A stretch of DNA of 49,963 nt from Spirulina subsalsa FACHB-351 (lineage in GTDB: Bacteria > Cyanobacteriota > Cyanobacteriia > Cyanobacteriales > Spirulinaceae): positions 1 through 49,963 of the forward strand of contig NZ_JAIHOM010000025.1 of NCBI RefSeq assembly GCF_026130165.1, read 5' to 3'. A model generated the notes under the pieces. It was given only the letters and a program-made list of their open reading frames with translations, ran no database searches and was not told the DNA's origin. The position numbers and the translations under genes are program-made. Shown in pieces: positions 25,741 to 33,726 of the stretch (its first letter is position 1; the number at the start of each line of letters is the position of its first letter).

Positions 25741-28269
25741 ATGGGGGAAATAGGGCGATTAAAAGGAAGGGTCATGAAGGCACGAAGGGAAGTACAACTC
25801 GGCATGATGTTATGGCACCACCCTTGGAGTCGTTTTGTGGGGGGAAGTTTGGCGGTGGTTGGGGTGTGGGTTTTGCAGATGTTAGGGGCGATCGCACCGC
25901 TAGAGCATTGGGTCTATCATCGCCTGTTTGAGCTGCGAGGAGAACGCCCTTGGGATGACCGAGTAGTAATTGTTGCCATTGACCAAGTGAGTCATGAGGG
26001 ATTTACTCAAGAATCTTGGTCGCGATCGCCTTATATTAAACTCCTCCAGCAATTAGCCCCTTCCCAACCCCATGCTATTGTGTTTAACCTCCTCCTGCTT
26101 CAGGAAACCGCCGAAGATGGGGAACTTGCGGCGGCAATGGCCGAGTCTCCTCCGGTGGTTTTGGGGGTGTCTTGGGGGCCCAATCGACAACTCCTGTTAC
26201 CTGCTCCCCGCTTGAGGGAACAGGCCAGCGGGATGGGTCATCTCTTCTATCCTGCCACCAGTGGAGGCTTTGTCTATCAGATTACGCCGCAAATGGGGGA
26301 TATTCCGGCATTAAGCTTGAGTTTAACCCGTATTCCCACCTTAGCTCCCTTATTCCCCCCTCAGCCCTCGGATTACCCTTCATTTTGGATTAATTGGCAA
26401 GGGGACATCAGGAAAATTCCCACTTACTCCTTTGCGGGGGTGTTACGGGGTGAAATCCCCCCGGAAACCTTTCGAGACAAAATTATTCTAGTCGGTTCCA
26501 CGGCCACCGGATTTGATACAGTGATGACCCCCTTTAATGATGAGAATGTGGGCAATGGGGTTCATGTCCAAGCGGCCGTTATTAGCAATCTGTTACAGGG
26601 GAATCATCTCAAGGTTTGGGGGGAAGGAGCAAAGGGACTATTTTGGGGCTATGGGTTGCTGGGCATGGTTTTGGGGGGCGTACTAACGGGGCAAAATCTG
26701 CGCCGCCTATTGTCGGGGATGGTGGGGATTAGTGTGGTTTGGGTGGTGTTAGCTGTGGGGGTGTTTTATGGGAATGGGTTAATCCCGGTGGTGTCTCCTT
26801 TGTTGGTGGTAGGATCTGCTAGTGCGATCGCCCTTCTACAGCACTACTGGATCAAACAAGCCCAGAGCCACTATCATCAACAGTACGACTCCTTAACAGG
26901 ACTGCCTCAACGTTCCGTTCTGATTGAACAAATCCAGACCCATCTCGCCCAGATTCGGAACAGTGAACAGGGGCATTTTGCCCTGTTATTTTTCGATTTG
27001 AACCGTTTAGGTGAAATCAATGCCCATCAAGGGTATCCTGTGGGCGATCGCCTCCTGCAAATCACCACCCAACGCTTAAAAGAACTCCTCAGTCATAATG
27101 GTCACGCTCCCTGTCTGTTAGCTCGTATGGGGGGCGATGAATTCGCCATTCTCTACCCACAAGTGACCGCTCCGGATGCGGTTCTTCATCTGGCGCAAGA
27201 ATTGGAAAACGTGCTACAACAACCCCTTTCTTTAGCGGGGGAAGGAGTTTATAGCAATGTGAGCATCGGGATTACCTTCTCTTGGGATGTCATGACCAGT
27301 CCCCCCTCTTCTCCCAATACGGACCTCTGCCAACTCCTGTTACGTCACGCCGAAATCGCCATGTATCAAGCCCGCGTACAAGGTCAATCCTCCTACGCGG
27401 TCTTTAATGCCTATCTCCATGAAAGTGCGATCGCCCTCTGGCAACTAGAAACCGATCTCCGTCATACCCTCAACTCCCTCTCCCTCAATACCTCCCTAGG
27501 ACTGAATCAACCCTCCTTAGAACGAGAATTCCAACTTCAGTATCAGCCCATTGTTTCCCTTAAAACGGGTAAACTGCAAGGATTTGAAGCCCTCATCCGG
27601 TGGCATCACCCCAAACGGGGTCTAATTTCTCCCTTAGAATTTATTCCCATGGCGGAAGAAACCGGACTGATTGCCCTCTTGGGGCGTTGGGTGATTTATA
27701 AAGCTTGTTATCAACTGCGGACGTGGCAATATTCCTTTCCCGACTTTAAGCATTTAGTGATTACCGTGAACCTATCTCCCATTCAACTCCTGCAACCGGA
27801 TATTGTGCGACAAGTGCAAGGGATTTTAGAGGAAACGGGAGTAGATAGTCGTCGTCTCAAGCTCGAAATTACCGAAAGTAGTTTAATCGCCAATGCGGAT
27901 CATGCGATCGCCTTGCTCCAAGAATTTCGGGAACTCGGGGTGCGTCTCAGTTTAGACGACTTTGGTATGGGTTACTCCTCCCTCGGCCGTTTACAAAACC
28001 TTCCCCTACACACTCTCAAAATTGACAAGTCCTTTGTCCAAGACATGAAACCCTCGGGAGACAGCACTAAAATTATCCAAATGATTCTAGATTTAGCCCA
28101 CAGTTTCAACATGAATGTCGTCGCCGAAGGCATTGAAACCCCCGAACAACTGAAAACCTTACGGGAGCTAAACTGTGACTACGGACAAGGCTACTTTTTC
28201 GCCCCACCCCTCACAGTTGCAGAGGTAGAAACCCTGCTCAATCAACCCTTACCGAAAATTTGGGTTTAA
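25741..28269 (+). CDS. CHASE2-GGDEF-EAL c-di-GMP turnover protein
   Basis: A membrane-bound signalling enzyme of about 842 residues. One N-terminal membrane helix (FVGGSLAVVGVWVLQMLGAI) precedes an extracytoplasmic CHASE2 sensor domain (about 55-275, with FRDKIILVGSTATG). About three membrane helices follow (290-370), then GGDEF (390-560) with an intact ARMGGDEFAILY, and EAL (590-835). EAL retains FEALIRWHHP, VNLSPIQL, LEITES, LDDFGMGYSSL, LKIDKSFV and VAEGIET, so the phosphodiesterase is probably active. No RxxD inhibitory site precedes GGDEF. The frame opens at a TTG (25732); the ATG at 25741 is used. It ends 40 bp before the CRISPR array. Confidence 0.93.
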   Translation: MGEIGRLKGRVMKARREVQLGMMLWHHPWSRFVGGSLAVVGVWVLQMLGAIAPLEHWVYHRLFELRGERPWDDRVVIVAIDQVSHEGFTQESWSRSPYIKLLQQLAPSQPHAIVFNLLLLQETAEDGELAAAMAESPPVVLGVSWGPNRQLLLPAPRLREQASGMGHLFYPATSGGFVYQITPQMGDIPALSLSLTRIPTLAPLFPPQPSDYPSFWINWQGDIRKIPTYSFAGVLRGEIPPETFRDKIILVGSTATGFDTVMTPFNDENVGNGVHVQAAVISNLLQGNHLKVWGEGAKGLFWGYGLLGMVLGGVLTGQNLRRLLSGMVGISVVWVVLAVGVFYGNGLIPVVSPLLVVGSASAIALLQHYWIKQAQSHYHQQYDSLTGLPQRSVLIEQIQTHLAQIRNSEQGHFALLFFDLNRLGEINAHQGYPVGDRLLQITTQRLKELLSHNGHAPCLLARMGGDEFAILYPQVTAPDAVLHLAQELENVLQQPLSLAGEGVYSNVSIGITFSWDVMTSPPSSPNTDLCQLLLRHAEIAMYQARVQGQSSYAVFNAYLHESAIALWQLETDLRHTLNSLSLNTSLGLNQPSLEREFQLQYQPIVSLKTGKLQGFEALIRWHHPKRGLISPLEFIPMAEETGLIALLGRWVIYKACYQLRTWQYSFPDFKHLVITVNLSPIQLLQPDIVRQVQGILEETGVDSRRLKLEITESSLIANADHAIALLQEFRELGVRLSLDDFGMGYSSLGRLQNLPLHTLKIDKSFVQDMKPSGDSTKIIQMILDLAHSFNMNVVAEGIETPEQLKTLRELNCDYGQGYFFAPPLTVAEVETLLNQPLPKIWV

Positions 28270-28308
28270 AGCCCCGTCCTTTAGCAATCCTATACAGGGT
28301 CGGTTCTC

Positions 28309-29758
28309 GTTTCAATACCTCATAGGCATTATAGGTCATTTCAAGAAGATTTAAGTTCATTTCCCTTGTCTCCTTTTTTTATTGTTTCAATACCTCATAG
28401 GCATTATAGGTCATTTCAAGATGCAATCCCCATCGCATCAATCCAACGATGCTTGAGTTTCAATACCTCATAGGCATTATAGGTCATTTCAAGATGGGGT
28501 GGTGGATGAGTTTGTCGATGAGATTAACGTTTCAATACCTCATAGGCATTATAGGTCATTTCAAGAACCGTTGGTATCCGGGGGGGTTCTTAAATTAAAA
28601 GTTTCAATACCTCATAGGCATTATAGGTCATTTCAAGATAATGTCCCCGGGGATTGTAGTCCCCGTTGTAAGCGTTTCAATACCTCATAGGCATTATAGG
28701 TCATTTCAAGTGGCGGGCAGCAGAAAGCTTCTGCTCGGCCTGCAAAATCTTGTTTCAATACCTCATAGGCATTATAGGTCATTTCAAGTGGAAAGCCCAG
28801 CTTGGGTTAATTTGTCCACTTCGGTTTCAATACCTCATAGGCATTATAGGTCATTTCAAGTTTAAAACAATCATTTTACACCGATTTTCTAATTTGTTTC
28901 AATACCTCATAGGCATTATAGGTCATTTCAAGTCCGCTAAAATGAACTCCACTGCCCTGTTTACGGTGATATGTTTCAATACCTCATAGGCATTATAGGT
29001 CATTTCAAGTTTGAGGGCTTTTTAGTTATATCAGCATAAATTACGTTTCAATACCTCATAGGCATTATAGGTCATTTCAAGAGAATTGTACTATGCAGAT
29101 ATTACAGGCAATAACCTGTTTCAATACCTCATAGGCATTATAGGTCATTTCAAGAAGGGTTGTTCCATACCGAATATGTTCTTGTAGTAGGGTTTCAATA
29201 CCTCATAGGCATTATAGGTCATTTCAAGATTCCACAGGCCGATAAAGAGAGGCAGGCTGGCGTTTCAATACCTCATAGGCATTATAGGTCATTTCAAGCC
29301 AAAACTCAAGGAGAAGCATGAGCAGTAACATTGTTCCGTTTCAATACCTCATAGGCATTATAGGTCATTTCAAGTGTATGTACACTAATATGCCAAAAAA
29401 ATACCCTCCCAGTTTCAATACCTCATAGGCATTATAGGTCATTTCAAGCAGGCATTTCACCGCGTACCGTTCTCCTGCTTCGTTGTAGAGGTTTCAATAC
29501 CTCATAGGCATTATAGGTCATTTCAAGTTGGCTCAAAGACCTAGAGGATTTAATAGAGCAGCATGATTTTGTTTCAATACCTCATAGGCATTATAGGTCA
29601 TTTCAAGGAACGGGTCTATTGCCATAGACCCATAACTAGTTACACGTTTCAATACCTCATAGGCATTATAGGTCATTTCAAGGACTCCAGCAACTTAATT
29701 CAGTGGGAGCGACAAATTCGCGTTTCAATACCTCATAGGCATTATAGGTCATTTCAAG
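28309..29758 (-). CRISPR. CRISPR array, 20 repeats of 37 bp, 19 spacers
   Basis: Repeats begin GTTTCAATACCT and end GGTCATTTCAAG, starting at 28309, 28384, 28457, 28529, 28601, 28674, 28752, 28824, 28896, 28973, 29045, 29118, 29192, 29262, 29338, 29412, 29491, 29571, 29646 and 29722. All copies appear identical. Spacers are 33-43 bp and all differ from one another. On the minus strand each repeat ends in ATTGAAAC, the 8-nt crRNA handle usual for type I/III repeats, so transcription is inferred to run leftward from a leader on the right. The variable spacer length fits type III or I-D. No cas gene is in the window. The left end abuts the c-di-GMP gene. Confidence 0.98.
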
Positions 29759-29900
29759 AGCGGCAGTCTGAAAGCCTTATCTTGTGCGACCTTCGCGCTC
29801 GACTTGCGCGACACCCACAAGAAAACTATAACACAGCCTTCCCAAAAACACAAGAAAAGGCTGAAACCCTTGCCCTGTAAGGTGCGCGACACCCTCCGAT
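29759..29900 (-). promoter_or_regulatory. Probable CRISPR leader with promoter
   Basis: Read on the minus strand, a -35-like TTGTGT (29848-29853) and a -10-like TATAGT (29825-29830) are separated by exactly 17 bp and point into the array. The 12-mer TGCGCGACACCC occurs at 29805 and 29883 (78 bp apart), flanking the promoter. It could be integrase or host-factor sites. The leader call follows from the crRNA-handle orientation and is inferred. Confidence 0.6.
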
Positions 29901-30036
29901 CCAGAACCCCCCTCAAACCCAATCCAGCCGAGCTTTTTGGACTATTCTCGCCCAAGGGCAAAAAAAACACCCACCCCGTCGCGCAATTTGAGAGAGGAGA
30001 ATCCCTCACCCAACCTCGACCAGTTAAGCTGGTGTT

Positions 30037-30275
30037 CTACGAGCCGATTTTTGGGTTGACTTCGCGCTGAAGCGCAACTACGAGCCGATTTTTGGGTTGA
30101 CTTCGCGCTGAAGCGCAACTACGAGCCGATTTTTGGGTTGACTTCGCGCTGAAGCGCAACTACGAGCCGATTTTTAGGTTGACTTCGCGCTGAAGCGCAA
30201 CAACGAGCCGATTTTTAGGTTAACTTCGCGCTGAAGCGCAACTACGAGCCGATTTTTAGGGTGACTTCGCGCTCA
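30037..30275. repeat. Six 41-bp tandem repeats beside the CRISPR leader
   Basis: Units start at 30037, 30078, 30119, 30160, 30201 and 30242, period exactly 41. Each starts CTACGAGCCGATTTTT (CAACGAGCCG in the fifth) and contains the palindrome GCGCTGAAGCGC. The last unit is cut off inside the hairpin and runs into the stop of the glycine-zipper gene. CTTCGCGCT also occurs in the leader at 29791. Confidence 0.92.
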
Positions 30276-30581
30276 ATCTGCTGTTTCTTCGTGGTTCAAC
30301 TCTCCATAATTCCCATTAACAGAGCTTAACTGTTCCCGCACGTCATCAATGGCTAAATTTAACTGAGCAATTTTATGTTCTAGACTGCGGCGAGCGTGTT
30401 CCATACTCGCCTCAGATAATTCTGGACCTTCTCCAACTGCACCGTCGAGAGACGAGGATTCCCTGCTCTCATGCTCCCCAGAACGTCGAGAAGCCGCCAG
30501 TGCGCCCACAATGCCGCCCACAATGCCGCCCAGAATCACGCCAGTTAAAAAGCCGCCTGTAAATCCGTCTCGTTGACTCAT
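30273..30581 (-). CDS. Small glycine-zipper membrane protein
   Basis: 102 residues. After MSQRDGFTG comes one hydrophobic glycine-zipper helix (GVILGGIVGGIVGALAA, about 14-31), then Arg/Ser-rich linker and a C-terminal amphipathic helix (LEHKIAQLNLAIDDVREQL) likely to form a coiled coil. This resembles YtxH-type stress-associated membrane proteins and similar cyanobacterial small proteins. ATG at 30581. The stop codon lies in the last 41-bp repeat unit. It lies 51 bp downstream of upp on the same strand and may be co-transcribed. Function unknown. Confidence 0.8.
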   Translation of the reverse strand: MSQRDGFTGGFLTGVILGGIVGGIVGALAASRRSGEHESRESSSLDGAVGEGPELSEASMEHARRSLEHKIAQLNLAIDDVREQLSSVNGNYGELNHEETAD

Positions 30582-30632
30582 AATTAAATAATCCTCAATT
30601 CCCCTTTTCTATTCTATTCTGTCTCCAGAAAG

Positions 30633-31286
30633 TTAAAGAGTGCCAAAAGCGCGATCGCCTGCATCCCCCAAACCCGGTACAATATAACCCTGTTCATTCA
30701 AATCCGGGTCAATCATCGCCGTATAAATAATCAAATTGGGGTTGTATTGGTTGATTTTTTGCAATGCCGGATGAGCCGCCACCACCGAGATAATTCTAAA
30801 CAGTTCAGGATTCGCCCCCCGTTCAATTAACGCCTCCAATGCCGCAATCATAGAACCTCCCGTGGCCAACATCGGATCTAAAATTAAAATCCGGGTGTTG
30901 GAGTCTATGGTTTCCGGCAATTTGTTCAAGTAACAAGTCGCCTCAAGGGTTTCCTCATTGCGCACTAACCCCAAATGATAGGTCGAAGCGAGGGGGAGCA
31001 AAGTTTGTGCGCCATCCAACAAGGCCAAACCCGCCCGCAAAATCGGCACAATGGCCATCGGGGGCTCCGGATTGATTAAAGTCGCTTCACAAGGGGCGAG
31101 GGGCGTTTCTAATACAATATCCTCCGTAGGGAGCCAGTTGCGGCTCGCTTCATAGGTTAGCCAACGCCCCAATTCTGTCATAGCACTTTTGAAGAGAACA
31201 GAAGGGGTATTGCGATCGCGGGCAACCCCCAGCCAGTGTTTAATCAGGGGATGTTCCGGGACATAGACGCGCAGTTGTGAAGTCAT
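30633..31286 (-). CDS. upp: Uracil phosphoribosyltransferase
   Basis: Converts uracil and PRPP to UMP (pyrimidine salvage). 217 residues from the ATG at 31286, MTSQLRVYVPEHPLIKHWL, the normal family start and length. The PRPP-binding loop is LILDPMLATGGSM near 135. The uracil-binding C-terminus is GYIVPGLGDAGDRAFGTL. The frame is open 59 codons upstream (to 31463), but that stretch spans a terminator hairpin and is not coding. The glycine-zipper gene follows. Confidence 0.95.
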   Translation of the reverse strand: MTSQLRVYVPEHPLIKHWLGVARDRNTPSVLFKSAMTELGRWLTYEASRNWLPTEDIVLETPLAPCEATLINPEPPMAIVPILRAGLALLDGAQTLLPLASTYHLGLVRNEETLEATCYLNKLPETIDSNTRILILDPMLATGGSMIAALEALIERGANPELFRIISVVAAHPALQKINQYNPNLIIYTAMIDPDLNEQGYIVPGLGDAGDRAFGTL

Positions 31287-31373
31287 GGAGCAGCAAATTT
31301 CAAAAGGTTCTGAGTCCTTGATCATACTGCTTTTCGCGCCGCGATGGGTCAACCCGCCCCAAAAAAACAATAG

Positions 31374-31403
31374 AAAAAAACCCAGCATTCTTACTGGGTT
31401 TTT
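31374..31403. terminator. Strong bidirectional terminator hairpin in the upp leader
   Basis: AAACCCAG (31378-31385) and CTGGGTTT (31394-31401) form a stem with an 8-nt loop. A T-run follows on the minus strand (TTTTTTTC) and a shorter one on the plus strand. It lies 88 bp upstream of the upp ATG, between two divergent genes, where a terminator of a full gene is not expected. A 20-codon TTG-initiated ORF (31435-31497, minus) precedes it. Confidence 0.7.
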
Positions 31404-31699
31404 GCACCAACCAACTTCGGTCAAGTCAATAAGCTCAGAAATCGATGAACTCTTCCGGTTCAAACCAAATCGAATTACGAGTTCTTAAATCCCACAAGCT
31501 TTATATCTTGCCTTGTTTTCCCTGCTTACAGTCTCCCAAATCTCTATCCGGATGTATAGGCCAAACGGCGGATCTTTACCAAAACCTAATCCTAAAGGGA
31601 ATTCCTGTAAAGCTACCGTGAAGTTAATCACCGCAAACTTGCCCCCCTTCTTTGGTAAAATAATAGACCGCGCTTAACTTCTACTCACACCATAAACCC

Positions 31700-33211
31700 A
31701 TGCCCTCCGACTATCTTGAACGCATCCTGAATGCTCGGGTTTACGATGTTGCTCAAGAAACCCCCCTCGAACTCGCTCCTAATTTATCACGCCGTTTGCA
31801 GAATCAACTCTTTTTAAAACGAGAAGATATGCAATCGGTTTTCTCCTTCAAATTACGAGGAGCCTATAACAAAATGGCACAACTCCCCCCCGATTTACTC
31901 GCTCAGGGAGTCATTGCCGCTTCAGCCGGAAATCATGCTCAAGGAGTCGCTTTAGGCGCTCATCGTTTGGGAACAAGGGCCTATATTGTCATGCCCGTTA
32001 CCACCCCCCAAGTCAAAATCAACGCCGTACAAGCTAGGGGTGGGGCCGTCATTCTCCACGGGGAAACCTATGATGATGCCTACACCTACGCCTGTCAATT
32101 AGCCACAGAAAAAGGCTTAACCTTCGTTCATCCCTTTGATGACCCGGATGTTATTGCCGGACAAGGCACCATCGGCATGGAAATTTTACGTCAATATCAA
32201 AAGCCTATCCATGCCATTTTTGTCGCCATTGGGGGCGGGGGCTTAATTTCAGGCATAGCAGCCTATGTGAAACGCTTGCGACCCGAAATTAAAATGATTG
32301 GGGTGGAGCCCTTAGATTCCGATGCCATGTATCAATCCCTCAAGGCCGGGGAACGGGTGCGTTTGCCCCAAGTGGGCTTATTTGCCGATGGGGTGGCCGT
32401 GCGACAGGTAGGGGCGGAAACCTTTCGTCTGTGTCAGCAATATGTCGATGATATTGTGCGCGTGGGAACCGATGACACTTGCGCGGCGATTAAGGATATG
32501 TTCGAGGATACTCGGTCTATTGTAGAACCAGCCGGGGCCTTGGCGATCGCAGGAGCTAAAGCCTATGTGGAACAGACAGGGATTGAACACCAGACCCTAA
32601 TTGCCGTGGCTTGTGGAGCAAATATGAATTTTGACCGTCTCCGTTTTGTGGCGGAACGAGCCGAATTAGGGGAACAACGAGAGGCCATTTTTGCCGTAAC
32701 AATTCCCGAAAAACCCGGCAGTTTACGCCAGTTTTGTGATTGTTTAGGTAAGCGCAATTTAACCGAGTTTAATTATCGCATTGCTGACCAAACAGAAGCC
32801 CATATTTTTGTCGGGGTGCAGGTAGAAAATCGCGCTGATGCTGCCCAATTAGTTGAATCCTTTGAGTCCTTTGGCTTAAAAACCTTAGATTTAACAGACG
32901 ATGAATTAACTAAGCTGCATCTGCGTCACATGGTGGGGGGAAAGTCTCCCTTAGCCCATCATGAATTATTATATCGTTTCGAGTTTCCGGAAAGACCCGG
33001 CGCATTAATGAAGTTTGTTGCGTCGATGAGTCCCGATTGGAATATTAGTTTATTTCACTATCGCAATAATGGTTCAGACTACGGACGAATTTTAGTAGGG
33101 ATGCAAGTTCCTCCCCATGAAATGAGTCAATGGCAAGCCTTTTTAGAAACATTAGGTTATCGCTACTGGGATGAAAATCATAATCCTGCGTATCATTTGT
33201 TCCTCGCCTAA
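31700..33211 (+). CDS. ilvA: Threonine ammonia-lyase, biosynthetic
   Basis: Deaminates threonine to 2-oxobutanoate, the first step to isoleucine; PLP enzyme, 503 residues. The PLP lysine is in SFKLRGAYNKM near residue 53. The phosphate-binding Gly loop is AIGGGGLISGIAAYVK near 180, and SAGNHAQGVA is present. The C-terminal third (about 325-503) holds two ACT-like regulatory domains (TIPEKPGSLRQFCDCLG and EFPERPGALMKFVASM), as in the feedback-inhibited biosynthetic form. ATG at 31700. It is divergent from upp. The gene ends in a repeat-filled spacer. Confidence 0.96.
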   Translation: MPSDYLERILNARVYDVAQETPLELAPNLSRRLQNQLFLKREDMQSVFSFKLRGAYNKMAQLPPDLLAQGVIAASAGNHAQGVALGAHRLGTRAYIVMPVTTPQVKINAVQARGGAVILHGETYDDAYTYACQLATEKGLTFVHPFDDPDVIAGQGTIGMEILRQYQKPIHAIFVAIGGGGLISGIAAYVKRLRPEIKMIGVEPLDSDAMYQSLKAGERVRLPQVGLFADGVAVRQVGAETFRLCQQYVDDIVRVGTDDTCAAIKDMFEDTRSIVEPAGALAIAGAKAYVEQTGIEHQTLIAVACGANMNFDRLRFVAERAELGEQREAIFAVTIPEKPGSLRQFCDCLGKRNLTEFNYRIADQTEAHIFVGVQVENRADAAQLVESFESFGLKTLDLTDDELTKLHLRHMVGGKSPLAHHELLYRFEFPERPGALMKFVASMSPDWNISLFHYRNNGSDYGRILVGMQVPPHEMSQWQAFLETLGYRYWDENHNPAYHLFLA

Positions 33212-33228
33212 TTTAAGGTTAAAAGTTC

Positions 33229-33600
33229 AATCTTGTAGCCATCCGTAGGTTGGGTGAAGCGAAGCGCAACCCAACAAAACAATTGATAATTGTTAATTGA
33301 TAATTGATAATTGTTTCGCGATCTGTCGGTTGGGTGAAGCGACAGCGCAACCTAACAAAACAATTGATAATTGTTAATTTATAATTGATAATTGTTTCGC
33401 GATCCGTAGGTTGGGTGAAGCGAAGCGCAACCCAACAAAACAATTGATAATTGTTAATTGATAATTGATAATTGTTTCGCGATCTGTAGGTTGGGTGAAG
33501 CGACAGCGCAACCCAACACCCCCAGTCAGGAGATCAACCATGAACACCCCAAACCCCCCGTAGGTTGGGTGAAGCGACAGCGTAACCCAACAACTCACTA
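33229..33600. repeat. 80-bp tandem repeats of a GTAGGTTGGGT hairpin
   Basis: Units start at 33241, 33321, 33402 and 33482 (periods 80, 81, 80), with a partial fifth near 33556. Each has the hairpin GGTTGGGT ... GCGCAACCCAAC separated by GAAGCGAAGC or GAAGCGACA, then ACAATTGATAATTG copies and TTTCGCGATC. The hairpin is a common dispersed bacterial repeat. Apparent ORFs here are translations of the repeat and are not genes. Confidence 0.9.
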
Positions 33601-33726
33601 AAAAGTGACCCGATAACTATTACTAATTATTGATTTTGATTTTCCGTTTCCCAAGACCTAACCTATCATTCAGATATAACAAGCTCAAACACCATAAAAA
33701 TCCTCTTGCTCAAAAAAAATAAAATA

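Noticed and set aside
28499-29880. Several plus-strand ORFs with repeated VSIPHRHYRSFQ or FQYLIGIIGHFK
   Set aside because: Translations of the CRISPR repeat in different frames.
29804-30070. 88-residue plus-strand ORF
   Set aside because: Lies across the CRISPR leader and first 41-bp unit; no ribosome-binding site or recognisable domain.
31287-31463. 59-residue extension of upp
   Set aside because: Runs through a terminator hairpin; the family start is the ATG at 31286.
33219-33598. Two minus-strand ORFs
   Set aside because: Translations of the GTAGGTTGGGT repeats, a well-known source of false ORFs.
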